Source: Verrucomicrobiota bacterium (lineage in GTDB: Bacteria; Verrucomicrobiota; Kiritimatiellia; JAAZAB01). Taken from it: a stretch of 46,527 bases of DNA. The notes beneath the pieces were generated by a model, which saw only the letters and a list, made by a program, of their open reading frames with translations, made no database searches and was not told the origin of the DNA. Each line of letters starts with the position of its first letter. Within the stretch, counting starts at the first letter, position 1. The position numbers were made by a program, and so were the translations under genes. Location of the stretch: contig JAHIJO010000091.1 of NCBI GenBank assembly GCA_018898455.1, positions 1-46,527 of the forward strand, written 5' to 3'. This document shows, one piece after another, positions 16,785 through 24,512 of the stretch.

Positions 16785-17125
16785 TAGAATACCGGTGTGA
16801 TCAGCGTCCATTTTAATGACGACCGATCCTGCGAGACAATATCCCATTGATAAAATTCCGCCGCATTCTCCGAATCGTCCACGGGGAGCGGCGAGAAGGT
16901 GACTTCACATCCCAACGGTACCGTCGCCAGTATGTTTGTGGGCGCATTCCCGAGACGGACTTCGGCGCCAATCCTCTCGATTTCCATGCGAGCCGTCCGC
17001 ATGGCGCGTGCGGTCTGTTCCAGATTGAGTGTCGTGATCTGGGTTTCCAAAACAACAGTCGTCACGATCACCAGTACGAGGAGGGCCACCAAGGCTTCGA
17101 GTAATGTGAAGCCGGATTTCATCAA
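16781..17125 (-). CDS. Minor pseudopilin (GspI/GspJ-like)
   Basis: 114 residues starting MMKSGFTLLEALVALLVLVI, a clear prepilin peptidase site (G before FTLLE) and transmembrane helix. The remainder (LETQITTLNLEQTARAMRTA ... MEIERIG) fits minor pseudopilins of type II secretion, which cap the pseudopilus. Its start overlaps the stop of the GspG-like gene, so the two are coupled. No other secretion genes (gspD, gspE, gspF) lie in the window, so the machine must be encoded elsewhere. Confidence 0.85.
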   Translation of the reverse strand: MMKSGFTLLEALVALLVLVIVTTVVLETQITTLNLEQTARAMRTARMEIERIGAEVRLGNAPTNILATVPLGCEVTFSPLPVDDSENAAEFYQWDIVSQDRSSLKWTLITPVFY

Positions 17126-17556
17126 AAAACCGAACTGGAGATATCCGCGGCATCGTTGGTGCCTCCCGCTTCGCCATCACTGCCATAGCAAATCACTTCA
17201 TACGGCTCATTCTGACGGCCCGGCACCATATAAATGAAGTCGCGGTTCCAAGGATCCTTGGGCACTTTGCGGCTGTCCAGATAGCCGTCTTCCGGATAGC
17301 GTTCCGGCACAGGCGCAAGAGTGGGCCGCACACACAGCGCTTCCAAGCCCTGTTCCTGGGTCGGAAAGAGATTCTGTTCCATCCGGTACAACTTCAGGGC
17401 ATGTTTGATGTTTTTGATCTGCAATTTGGCGGCCGCCACTTTGGCTTCACCGGGGTGGCGAAGCACGCTGACCCCCACAATCCCGGCCAGGATGGAAATA
17501 ATCAGCACAACCACCAATATCTCGATTAAAGTAAATCCTCCACGCATCGGGTGCAT
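17122..17556 (-). CDS. gspG: Major pseudopilin, GspG-like
   Basis: About 144 residues from ATG 17556 (preceded by AAAGGA); 17580 is an alternative start. The prepilin motif RGGFTLIEILVVVLIISILA is followed by the GspG signature: KLQIKNIKHALKLYRMEQNLFP, TQEQGLEAL, DPWNRDFIYMVPG, YEVICYGSDGEAGGTNDAADI. The last part is the calcium-binding loop region of GspG. It assembles the pseudopilus of type II secretion. Length and motifs are normal. It forms a two-gene unit with the minor pseudopilin downstream. It could export the large secreted propeller proteins at the right end, but that is speculation. Confidence 0.93.
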   Translation of the reverse strand: MHPMRGGFTLIEILVVVLIISILAGIVGVSVLRHPGEAKVAAAKLQIKNIKHALKLYRMEQNLFPTQEQGLEALCVRPTLAPVPERYPEDGYLDSRKVPKDPWNRDFIYMVPGRQNEPYEVICYGSDGEAGGTNDAADISSSVF

Positions 17557-17835
17557 ACATCCCTGTCCTTTCCTGCTCATGTCTCGCGACCCCGTCCAAT
17601 GCCCATCGCTGCTTGCCGCTCAAGGCTGAACGCCAATAGGATTGAATCCAGTCCTAAATATACATATTTTTCCATTGATTGTCATGCCCGATATCATATT
17701 TCTCATCAATTTTTCCAAGTAATTTATCTTGTCAAGACGTCAAGATCGCCACGATGCTGTCCGGCGGCTGACGGACAAGTGGCCAATTAGGGCCTTCGGC
17801 GCTGACGTGACAAAAATAATCGTTCGTAAGTTATT

Positions 17836-17878
17836 ATCTCGTCGGGCTTTCCGCCTGAGGCGGATTTGCCGATGAGAT
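17836..17878. repeat. Nested palindrome
   Basis: Outer arms ATCTCGTCGG and CCGATGAGAT (one G-U) enclose an inner CCGCC-TGA-GGCGG. It can fold as a two-step hairpin. It may be a REP-like element. Confidence 0.65.
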
Positions 17879-17997
17879 TATGTGCCTTTGCGAGAAAATG
17901 ATGTCCTTACATGCCAACGAGCGGTGCCCTGCCATATAGGCAGGCAATCTCCGCCGCCGGATATTGCTCATTTATTGCCCAAGTTATTGCCAGCGGA

Positions 17998-18042
17998 CGC
18001 CCCGACAGAGCGGGGCGGCTATCCGTCAGCCGACGGATAGCC
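17998..18042. repeat. Double hairpin
   Basis: CGCCCCG-ACAGAG-CGGGGCG (17998-18017) is joined directly to GGCTATCCGTC-AGCC-GACGGATAGCC (18017-18042). It is followed by ACGGCACTCCG, similar to the ends of other palindromes in the window. Confidence 0.7.
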
Positions 18043-18150
18043 ACGGCACTCCGTTGCCATGTCGTTGGTTTTGGCATGCGTTGAACATAACGCGAATTAC
18101 TGGGTCGAATAGACCTGTTCATTCCATGATCGTTTCGATATGATGGCGCC

Positions 18151-18525
18151 ATGATCCGAAACTGGAAATGGTTCCGCCGGACGGCCATGAAGGAAGTCGA
18201 GGCCATAATCAGGACATTGCCTCACGCGGTGAGAGTCAAAGCCCAATCGCTTCCCGTCCTTTTTGAAAAATGCCCCGGGACATCACTCATTGCCGACGGG
18301 ATTGAGGCCGACACGCTCGGTCTTTTTGAAGGCTCATCGCTCCGGGATAGCGAAGGCGGCGCGTCCCTGCCGCCGCACATCATTCTATTCCTGGATAACA
18401 TACGGGAATCCACGGAACCGGATGAAGCGCTGTACCGCAAGGAAATTCGCACGACCTACCTGCATGAATTGGGACATTACCTGGGCTTGGAAGAAGACGA
18501 CATGGAATCCCGTTCGCTGGGCTAG
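18151..18525 (+). CDS. Minimal zincin metallopeptidase-like protein (PF06262 type)
   Basis: 124 residues. The C-terminus has TYLHELGHYLGLEEDDMESR followed by SLG, the HExxH zinc-binding motif plus the downstream acidic residues of the small zincin-like family (DUF1025/PF06262). Upstream are PPHIILFLDNI and the typical LYRKEIRTTYLHE helix. The function of the family is unknown and proteolysis is unproven. A TATGAT at 18139-18144 ends 6 nt before the ATG, so the transcript may be leaderless. No ribosome binding site is seen. It is probably a single-gene unit. Confidence 0.85.
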   Translation: MIRNWKWFRRTAMKEVEAIIRTLPHAVRVKAQSLPVLFEKCPGTSLIADGIEADTLGLFEGSSLRDSEGGASLPPHIILFLDNIRESTEPDEALYRKEIRTTYLHELGHYLGLEEDDMESRSLG

Positions 18526-18533
18526 ATTTTTAT

Positions 18534-18815
18534 TCAGGCTTGCGCTGAACCACCGGCACGCCCCATCAGTTTCCGCAAATGACTCCGACCAACTTCCGAC
18601 CACCATCCGTTTTCAAGGATATCGTTCAGATACTCAACGGATAACAGGCCCAGTTCGAGATCGCTTAACAGACAGCATATCATGGATTTATCCAGTTCCA
18701 TTCTTAATTTCCGTCCCAGCTCACGAGCGGGGATGTTCTGCTGGAGGATCGCCCGCATCTGGAATCGGCGATGTTGAATGGTTTTGATCGCATCTTCTCT
18801 TGTCATTCGGGCCAT
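18534..18815 (-). CDS. Hypothetical helical protein
   Basis: About 93 residues from ATG 18815, preceded by GGAGG; an ATG at 18806 fits slightly better by spacing, and the open frame extends to 18890. The sequence (MARMTREDAIKTIQHRRFQM ... LLSDLELGLLSVEYLNDIL) looks all-helical and soluble. I recognise no family. It converges on the zincin gene with 8 nt between the stops and is divergent from the PPC-domain gene. Confidence 0.6.
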   Translation of the reverse strand: MARMTREDAIKTIQHRRFQMRAILQQNIPARELGRKLRMELDKSMICCLLSDLELGLLSVEYLNDILENGWWSEVGRSHLRKLMGRAGGSAQA

Positions 18816-18907
18816 ATACCTCCAGGACAGGCTGGATTTATTCTCACATTCTTGTATCCTGCAAATCATGTCAATAGTTTTTATTTCCAATATTCAGGAG
18901 ATTCGCC

Positions 18908-19348
18908 ATGCAGATTGCGGAAGGCCATATTCAGCGCGTTTTCGTGGTCCGTCTTGAAGACGGAGAACAACTCCCGCAAGCGGTGGAAACCGTTGCCCGG
19001 GAAAAAGCCATTCACTCCGGACTGGTCCTGCTGATTGGCGGCGCCCGCAATGGCACCCTGGTCGTCGGACCCGAAACAACGATCCCGAAGCCGGTTCCCA
19101 TGACCAGGATCTTTGCGGACGGCCATGAACTTCTTGGCGTCGGTACGTTGTTTGAAGGCGCCAACGGTCCGGAGCTTCACATGCATGCCGCCCTGGGACG
19201 CGGCGATACGGCGCGGACCGGTTGTATCCGCGAAGGGATTGTCACTTACCTTATCGGCGAGATCGTCATCCTGGAATTAACCGGATTTTCGGCAAGGCGC
19301 GAGCGCGATTCGGTTTCCGGATTTGACTTACTGAATCTGAAGGATTGA
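18908..19348 (+). CDS. PPC/DUF296-domain protein
   Basis: 146 residues, essentially one PPC (plants and prokaryotes conserved, DUF296) domain. Visible are RVFVVRLEDGEQLPQAVETV, GLVLLIGGARNGTLVVGPET, GTLFEGANGPELHMHAALGR, then GDTARTGCI and IGEIVILELTG. The HMHAALGRGD stretch has the histidines thought to bind metal. Bacterial single-domain members form trimers, and their function is not established. The ribosome binding site CAGGAGA precedes the ATG. Proline- and basic-rich AT-hooks of the plant proteins are absent, as usual in bacteria. Confidence 0.88.
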   Translation: MQIAEGHIQRVFVVRLEDGEQLPQAVETVAREKAIHSGLVLLIGGARNGTLVVGPETTIPKPVPMTRIFADGHELLGVGTLFEGANGPELHMHAALGRGDTARTGCIREGIVTYLIGEIVILELTGFSARRERDSVSGFDLLNLKD

Positions 19349-19679
19349 TACCCACCGGCGCCTTCAGCCGGATGATCAGGCCGAAGGATATTCCACGCGG
19401 CAATGTCGCTGGCGCATTATGGCGCTTGCAGCAGCGCAGCGGGTTTTGGGGACTTTCACCGTTCTATGTAGCCGTTACCTTCGGCTGCATGAAAGGGGTC
19501 TCCATCGGGGCGGGTTGCGGCGGCGTTAGCCGCCGCTCCCGCTCCGATGGGGTTGCTTGAAGGATTATTGTGTCCAGATGTAATTTGGTAATGTACCGAG
19601 TATCAAGCACTTTCAGCCTGCTCGGGTGCCACTGCGGAACCCTCAAGTCTGAGCCATGATGTTCGGTCTGTTGAATCAG
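19349..19679. other. Gene-free stretch
   Basis: No gene is supported. An open frame at 19345-19560 is driven by the GC-rich palindrome at 19502-19550 and has no family pattern. The right end leads into the HNH gene. Confidence 0.6.
19502..19550. repeat. Nested palindrome
   Basis: Outer arms CCATCGGGGCGGG and CCCGCTCCGATGG (one G-U) enclose GGCGGC-GTTA-GCCGCC. Same design as the repeats at 17836 and 17998, but a different sequence. Confidence 0.7.
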
Positions 19680-20048
19680 ATGAAGATATGCAGAAAATGT
19701 GGAAGTCATGACTTTGGTACATGGACATCCGCGTCACGCGGCACGGTTCATCACTACTGTCGAAGTTGTCGGCGAAAACGAGCGACTGAATACACTACTA
19801 GAAAGCTCCGCAATGGAGGTGCCCACACTCGATTAGAATGGCTGAAGAAACTTGACGAGTATGATCGCTGTCCACGATGCAATCGGCCTTGGCGAACGAT
19901 ACCACGACGACCAGACAAGCGATATCGGTATGTCTGGACGAAGGATCATATTCGTCCATTGACCCAAGGAGGAACAGACGACATCAGCAACATCCAACCT
20001 CTATGCTATCAATGCAATTCATCGAAGTGTGACGGGAGACAGAAATGA
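19680..20048 (+). CDS. HNH endonuclease
   Basis: 122 residues from ATG 19680 (MKICRKCGSHDFGTW); 19656 is an alternative start. An N-terminal zinc ribbon (CRKC ... CRSCRRK) is followed by a second CPRC and then the HNH core KDHIRPLTQGGTDDISNIQP with LCYQCNSSKCDGRQK. The H-N-[H/N] arrangement with a closing CxxC is the standard HNH nuclease fold. Stand-alone genes of this type are often homing or mobile endonucleases. It is flanked by palindromic and IS-like debris, which fits a mobile origin. The target is unknown. Confidence 0.85.
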   Translation: MKICRKCGSHDFGTWTSASRGTVHHYCRSCRRKRATEYTTRKLRNGGAHTRLEWLKKLDEYDRCPRCNRPWRTIPRRPDKRYRYVWTKDHIRPLTQGGTDDISNIQPLCYQCNSSKCDGRQK

Positions 20049-20487
20049 AAGACCGACAAGTGGCTGGAACTTATCGTGAATTCGCAATAGGTTCAGTGCC
20101 ACTCAACCCGAATGTTGCTTTCCAACTTGCAACCCGGAGCTGTAACCCAGTGATGAAAATTGAGCACATTTGGGATTATTCAGGATGAAGTCCGGTTCAG
20201 CGGAAAGCGTTGAATATCACGCTGTTGATCACTCTGGATGAATCCAGAGGAAACAGGCTAAAATGGCCGGTTGGAATTATGAGTCCGATGTGGCGACGTC
20301 TCGCCGTGTATGATGGCTGACGTTGACATAATTTAAAAGAGTCGCCGATGATTATGGCGACGTTAAGCGCAGGTAGTTGGTCTGACGGTGGCCTATAAGC
20401 CAAGTCAGACCCATCTCGCTGCGTGGCCGCCACAGGTGGGGAAAAGGTCAAGGAAAACAGGGTCAATTTTGTTGGAATCGTGTCGGA
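20049..20487. mobile_element. Gene-free stretch, possible decayed insertion sequence
   Basis: No intact gene. Short blocks such as GATGAAAATTGAGCACATTTGG, AGGCTAAAATGGCCGG, GGGGAAAAGGTCAAGG and GGGTCAATTTTG resemble the intergenic ends of IS21-type elements I have seen. No transposase reading frame remains. The claim is weak and needs a search. Confidence 0.2.
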
Positions 20488-20844
20488 CTATCTCCGCAGG
20501 CAGGGTGTTATGTAGCCGAAGCTCGGCGCCCGCCTTCGTCCCGATTGCGTGGACGGCTGAGTAAAAACGATTAAATTGCACGGTGCATTTAAAAGCGCTT
20601 TTTTCTTTTCCCGTCGCCAGCCTTTTATCTCTATTTCACGTTTTCGTGCAAAAGACTTATCAGGATGTCTCTCGGCATAACAAAGTCTAAGGGGACGTCT
20701 TATTCGCGTCCATGAAGAACCTGTTCCAGTATTATGTTCGATCATCCGTTCAGATAAATTATTCGTAATGCCAGTGTAAAAAGATCCATCCCTGCATTCG
20801 ATTATGTAAGTGAACCATGGTTCGTTAATAAGGCCCTTCGTCAT
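20488..20844 (-). CDS. GIY-YIG nuclease domain protein
   Basis: 118 residues from ATG 20844 (MTKGLINEPWFTYIIECRDG). The motif FTYIIECRDGSFYTGITNNL is the GIY-YIG core (YII...YTG), followed by SERMIEHNTGTGSSWTRIRR and RPLRLCYAERHPDKSFARKREIEIKGW, the conserved Arg/Glu region of the YhbQ/UvrC-N small family. The C-terminus after KKKALLNA is degenerate. Its start lies next to a long palindrome and the 3' end of the tmRNA gene. Small GIY-YIG genes are often spread in many copies, so a mobile or housekeeping repair role are both possible. Confidence 0.85.
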   Translation of the reverse strand: MTKGLINEPWFTYIIECRDGSFYTGITNNLSERMIEHNTGTGSSWTRIRRPLRLCYAERHPDKSFARKREIEIKGWRREKKKALLNAPCNLIVFTQPSTQSGRRRAPSFGYITPCLRR

Positions 20845-20860
20845 TTCATTCCTCAGGGTC

Positions 20861-20910
20861 ATTCCTCACATGGCTTGCCATGACGAACATGGCGTAGCCA
20901 TGTGAGGAAT
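20861..20910. repeat. Palindrome abutting the tmRNA 3' end
   Basis: ATTCCTCACATGGCT (20861-20875) and AGCCATGTGAGGAAT (20896-20910) are exact 15-bp inverted repeats, with CATG twice in the 20-nt loop. The right arm ends exactly at the last base of the tmRNA CCA. It may act as the transcript terminator or mark an insertion at the tmRNA end. Confidence 0.8.
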
Positions 20911-21262
20911 GGAGGCGGGGGGAATCGAACCCCCGTCCGCATAGGATTCACTGCCGCATCTACGCGCGTGTTCTGTCTATAAAGTCTCGTCACGGCACCC
21001 GCCGACAGACAGGCCAATACCGCAACCAGCGTCCACGTAATATCTCGTTTCCCTGTCCGGTCGCCCGACAAAGAAACCAACCCGCTATCGTCGTCAACCG
21101 GCCTAGCAGGTGGTCAACCGGAAGACGTCACGGCGCTATTAAGCCGCGAGGGCCAATTCGTTATTGGCGTTTGAGTTTTTTTCCCGGGTGTTTTACGAGG
21201 CCAACCGGGGTCCTCGGCGCGCGACGGAAGCTTCAACCTGCACGTCGAAACCTGTCGCCCCC
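20910..21262 (-). ncRNA. ssrA: Transfer-messenger RNA
   Basis: On the minus strand the 5' end GGGGGCGACAGGTTTCGACG is the standard tmRNA start. The 3' end has the T-arm GGGGGTTCGATTCCCCC and an encoded CCA. The 7-bp acceptor pairs GGGGGCG with CGCCTCC (one G-U). The tag frame reads NSNANNELALAA then TAA, with an AAA or AAC as apparent resume codon. The NNELALAA end is a normal proteolysis tag. About 353 nt, one-piece form. It rescues stalled ribosomes with SmpB and tags products for ClpXP or Lon; a Lon gene is present 4 kb away. Confidence 0.96.
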
Positions 21263-21363
21263 ATTACTTAAAAATCAACGGCATTGATAAACCATCGGCC
21301 CAAGGCCAGCCTAGGCCGCTCCTTACAATAACAGGCCACGCCACAAACGCGGGGCGGGCAATT

Positions 21364-21837
21364 TTACTCTCCGGCTGATGGAACCAACTCCTTGTTCTTT
21401 TTATTTCCCGAACGCGCTTCAATTTCCTGCATCATCTCAGCCATGCAAACGGGGCAAAGCCCATGAGTAAACGTCAGTAACGACTGATCACTGACATAAT
21501 CCTCCATCCGACTCCATACATTTTTACGGATCTGCACCCGATGACAATTGGCACAGACCGAAATCAATGCTTTCAATACCCGGTTCTGCTGGATATAGGT
21601 ATTGCCGATGGCAATAATCGCCGTCAGAAACACCCCCGCCGTGAGAATAAAGCCCCTGAAAATATTGACACCTTCCTCCTTATTATTGAAGAAAAAAGCC
21701 TGCATATCCCTGAACTCGTTCAGCCAGATCAGCAACAACAAGATGATAAACGTCAGGAACTGCCAAAAGGCAATATAGGCAAATGGGTCTTTCGGCAGTT
21801 GAATGTCATCATCATTTTCGGCCTGAGCTATATTCAT
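21364..21837 (-). CDS. Two-helix membrane protein with C-terminal zinc-finger-like motif
   Basis: 157 residues. Two hydrophobic helices are visible: AYIAFWQFLTFIILLLLIWL and GFILTAGVFLTAIIAIGNTY. The cytoplasmic tail has SVCANCHRVQIRKNVWSRME, then DYVSDQSLLTFTHGLCPVCM, a CxxC ... CxxC arrangement. This resembles the short motif at the end of many response-regulator and sensor proteins (CxxCKKIRDDxGxW ... HGICPxC). Here it is attached to two membrane helices with no kinase or receiver domain. Function unknown; a small redox or metal sensor is possible. Confidence 0.72.
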   Translation of the reverse strand: MNIAQAENDDDIQLPKDPFAYIAFWQFLTFIILLLLIWLNEFRDMQAFFFNNKEEGVNIFRGFILTAGVFLTAIIAIGNTYIQQNRVLKALISVCANCHRVQIRKNVWSRMEDYVSDQSLLTFTHGLCPVCMAEMMQEIEARSGNKKNKELVPSAGE

Positions 21838-21929
21838 AAATTCTCTCTAAGGGATATTACCCCCCTTTTTTTAATTGTATTATTTCCCAAATACCCCACG
21901 CTGTCAATTCATTATACGTCCGAATTGGA

Positions 21930-21958
21930 TTGGACGTTCCGGCCTGCCCTGCTATAAC
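21930..21958 (+). promoter_or_regulatory. Promoter for a leaderless HAD transcript
   Basis: TTGGAC (21930-21935) and TATAAC (21953-21958) with exact 17-nt spacing. The ATG at 21967 is 8 nt beyond the -10 box, so the transcript would begin at or next to the start codon. Confidence 0.6.
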
Positions 21959-21966
21959 TGCTCCCC

Positions 21967-22647
21967 ATGAGCATGGGAAATATATCAACAATCCTGGGCG
22001 TTATATTGGACATGGACGGGGTTCTGTGCGATTCCGAGCCCTTCATCGGCGAGGCCGCAGGCCGGATGTTTCATGAGCGCTATCAGATTAAAGTTAAGCC
22101 CGCTGATTTCAAGCTTTTCGTCGGCATGGGAGAAAACCGTTATCTTTCCGGCGTCGCCGAACGCCATGGAATCCGTCTGGCCCTGGAATCCGACAAAGCC
22201 AGAACTTACGCCATCTATCTGGATATCATCAAAGGAAGACTGAAGCCCCTGCCCGGCGCGGCTGATTTCATCGCCGCCTGCCGGCAGCATGGATTGAAGC
22301 TGGCCGTGGCTACCAGCGCCGATCTCATCAAGCTCCAAGGTAATTTGAATGAAATCCGGATTCCGGTTCAGATGTTCGACGCCACGGTGACCGGCAGTGA
22401 AGTCGAGCGGAAAAAGCCGCATCCGGACCTGTTCCTGGCGGCCGCGCAAAAAATTAAAATCCACTCCGGCCATTGCCTGGTCATTGAGGATGCTCCCAGC
22501 GGCATCAAGGCGGCCACGCGGGCCGGCATGTTATCTTGGGGCCTGACCACCAGCTTCTCTTCCAGAGCACTGACCAGGGCCGGCGCCCGGTGGACCGCGC
22601 CCGATCTGGCGCATGTGCCGCCGGAACTTTTCCGATCCAGGAAATAA
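21967..22647 (+). CDS. HAD-superfamily sugar-phosphate phosphatase/phosphoglucomutase-like
   Basis: 226 residues. Motif I LDMDGVLCDSE (nucleophile D15, acid/base D17), motif II AVATSAD, motif III with KKPHPDLFL, and motif IV VIEDAPSGIKAATRAGM. The helical cap between motif I and II places it with beta-phosphoglucomutase and small sugar-phosphate phosphatases. Its stop is 15 nt before the ribosome binding site and start of the class II aldolase, so the two are an operon for sugar-phosphate handling. The substrate cannot be read from sequence. Confidence 0.9.
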   Translation: MSMGNISTILGVILDMDGVLCDSEPFIGEAAGRMFHERYQIKVKPADFKLFVGMGENRYLSGVAERHGIRLALESDKARTYAIYLDIIKGRLKPLPGAADFIAACRQHGLKLAVATSADLIKLQGNLNEIRIPVQMFDATVTGSEVERKKPHPDLFLAAAQKIKIHSGHCLVIEDAPSGIKAATRAGMLSWGLTTSFSSRALTRAGARWTAPDLAHVPPELFRSRK

Positions 22648-22662
22648 CAGCAAGGAGATCCG

Positions 22663-23313
22663 ATGAAACAACAATGCAAAGAACTGGTTCAATACGGGAT
22701 CAAAATTGCGCAAGCCCATCTGGTCGCCGGCGCTGGCGGCAACATCAGCGTCAGGGACGGTTCCATCATCTGGATGAAACCCAGCGGTTTTGCCTTGGAC
22801 GAGATGACCCCCGGAGATTTATGCGGACTGGACCTGGCCACCGGACACCTGGTTCGGGGCGTCAATAAACCCACCTCCGAATACAACATGCATCTGGCCA
22901 TTTATCGGGTGCGCCCGGATGTCGGCGCAATTTTCCATACCCATTCCCCTTGGGCCTCCGGCGTCATCAGTGCGGGGATTCAATTCAAGCCTATGTTCGC
23001 GGAGTTCATCAACGATCTCGGCCGGACAGGAACTCTCCCCTACATCACCCCGACAACCCGCAAACTGGCCGCCGCCATGGCCAACAAAGCCAGGCACTGC
23101 GACACCATTTTCATGGTTAATCACGGCGTTCTGGCGGTGGGCGTGAATATGAAGCAGGCTTACTATCGCTGTGTCGTCGTGGAAGACGCGGCCAAGTCGC
23201 TCGTCGCGGCAACTGTTGTGGGCAAGCCCCGGTTTCTGACGCCGGCCCAGGGTCGTGAACTCATGGCCCAGGAAGGACCTCAGCATCGGCTTAAGATGAT
23301 GCAATCCGGGTAG
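22663..23313 (+). CDS. Class II aldolase/adducin family protein (fuculose-phosphate aldolase-like)
   Basis: 216 residues, normal length. GAGGNISVRDGSIIWMKPSG is the phosphate-binding start. E73 (catalytic, TSEYNMH), H92 and H94 (IFHTHSPWAS) and H154 (VNHGVLAVG) are the zinc ligands and base of L-fuculose-1-phosphate aldolase. It would split a ketose-1-phosphate to DHAP and an aldehyde. AAGGAGA precedes the ATG. With the HAD gene upstream and an SDR and LsrF-like aldolase facing it, it suggests 6-deoxysugar or related ketose catabolism. The exact sugar is unknown. Confidence 0.92.
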   Translation: MKQQCKELVQYGIKIAQAHLVAGAGGNISVRDGSIIWMKPSGFALDEMTPGDLCGLDLATGHLVRGVNKPTSEYNMHLAIYRVRPDVGAIFHTHSPWASGVISAGIQFKPMFAEFINDLGRTGTLPYITPTTRKLAAAMANKARHCDTIFMVNHGVLAVGVNMKQAYYRCVVVEDAAKSLVAATVVGKPRFLTPAQGRELMAQEGPQHRLKMMQSG

Positions 23314-23316
23314 AAT

Positions 23317-24465
23317 CTAACGCGGGGTCGCATCCGGAAGCCCGCCATCCACGGGCAGGGTAACTCCGGTGGTCGGCGTTTGCCGTGTCACGAAAAAAAG
23401 AACAGCATTGGCCACATGCGCCGGAGTTATCCGTGTCTTCAACAGGTTGCGATTACGATAGTACTCCTCCAAGCCCTTTTCATCCAAGCCCCGGGCCTGC
23501 ATACGGGACGGTCCGACTTCGGCCCATAGTCCCGATTTGCGCTTGCCATCTGAAAAAACGGCGTCCGGCGCCACCATATTGACGCGAATGCCAAACGGCG
23601 CCAATTCCAGGGCGGCAATCCGGGCCAATTGGTGACTGGCAGCCTTCGTGGCGCTATAAGCCCCGAACTGGGCTCCCGGAGCAAAGACATTTTTCGTCGA
23701 AACGAGAACCATATCTCCGCCAATCCCCTGGAGAGACATCCAGCGCCCCGCTTCGGCAAGAGTTAACAAGGTTCCTTCCACGTTCACTTGTTCCAGTTTG
23801 CGAAAAGCTTCCAGATCCATATCCATCAGCGACGCCACCAACGCAATCCCCGCATTCACGATGACAATATCCACACCGCCCCAGGTGCGACCCACGGCGG
23901 CAAAGCCGTCGGCGACATCGTGTTTATCCGTCACATCCATCCGCACGCCGATCACCCGATCCGGCGTACTGGCCGACAATTCATTGACCAATTCATCGAG
24001 TGTTTCCTGGACCCGATCCGTGACGGCCACGTGACATCCTCCGTTCAGCAAGCCCTTGCAGATACCGGCGCCAATCGCGCCGGCCGCACCGGTCACCAGC
24101 GCCACCTTGTTTCGCAAGGGATGGTATTCCGCCGCCGGATATTTGATATGAAGCGTTCCCATCCCTTCCAGGATGATGGCCTCCGGCGGCCCTCCATGCT
24201 GGACGACATATTTATTCAAAGTTTCTTGCAGTCGATCCCGAAGGGCATCCAGCGCAATTCCGGCATCCAGGGTCTTCATGAGCAGCGGAGGTCTTTGGGT
24301 GACAGCCCCGTGGTTCAAGGAGGCGACGCCTGGAAGGCATTTAACCAGCACGCGTTGATAGGGATCATCGTCGTTTCCAGACGCTGTCGCCAGAAGCCCG
24401 CGGATGAGAGTTGTGACCTGGGATAAACGACGAATAGTGGTTTGTTCCGGCTGATCGCTAGGCAT
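23317..24465 (-). CDS. SDR-family oxidoreductase with reduced aldolase-like N-terminus
   Basis: About 382 residues from ATG 24465 (GGAAGGAA upstream; 24498 is the longest start). In the 393-residue numbering, the Rossmann motif is LVTGAAGAIG (137-143), NAGIAL at 215-220, S267, and the catalytic Y281 and K285 in YSATKAASH. The SDR domain is preceded by about 120 residues (LVKCLPGVASLNHG ... PPEAIILEGMGTL). This layout recalls the bifunctional rhamnulose-1-phosphate aldolase/lactaldehyde dehydrogenase proteins, where a full class II aldolase precedes the SDR; here only a remnant is left. A separate aldolase gene converges on it, 4 nt apart. It probably oxidises a sugar aldehyde. Confidence 0.85.
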   Translation of the reverse strand: MPSDQPEQTTIRRLSQVTTLIRGLLATASGNDDDPYQRVLVKCLPGVASLNHGAVTQRPPLLMKTLDAGIALDALRDRLQETLNKYVVQHGGPPEAIILEGMGTLHIKYPAAEYHPLRNKVALVTGAAGAIGAGICKGLLNGGCHVAVTDRVQETLDELVNELSASTPDRVIGVRMDVTDKHDVADGFAAVGRTWGGVDIVIVNAGIALVASLMDMDLEAFRKLEQVNVEGTLLTLAEAGRWMSLQGIGGDMVLVSTKNVFAPGAQFGAYSATKAASHQLARIAALELAPFGIRVNMVAPDAVFSDGKRKSGLWAEVGPSRMQARGLDEKGLEEYYRNRNLLKTRITPAHVANAVLFFVTRQTPTTGVTLPVDGGLPDATPR

Positions 24466-24512
24466 AGGGGCAGTTCCTTCCATCGTTGCTATCCGCAAGA
24501 CAACGATATCTG

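Larger units (their letters stand above)
17581..18138. other. Gene-free stretch rich in nested palindromes
   Basis: No credible gene. The open minus-strand frame at 17907-18206 runs straight through the hairpins and has no family pattern. The stretch holds the nested palindromes listed separately (17836-17878 and 17998-18042) and the promoter of the zincin gene at its right end. Confidence 0.65.

Noticed and set aside
17907..18206. 99-codon minus-strand open frame
   Set aside because: It runs through two strong hairpins and over the start of the zincin gene; the composition is not protein-like.
17836..19550. Integron attC sites
   Set aside because: The palindromes have some GTTA-like ends but no R'/R'' core sites, cassette genes or integrase.
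19345..19560. 71-codon plus frame
   Set aside because: Open mainly because of the GC-rich palindrome at 19502-19550; no start signals and no recognisable domain.
20197..20466. 89-codon minus frame
   Set aside because: No ribosome binding site or similarity that I recognise; the DNA looks like decayed insertion-sequence ends.
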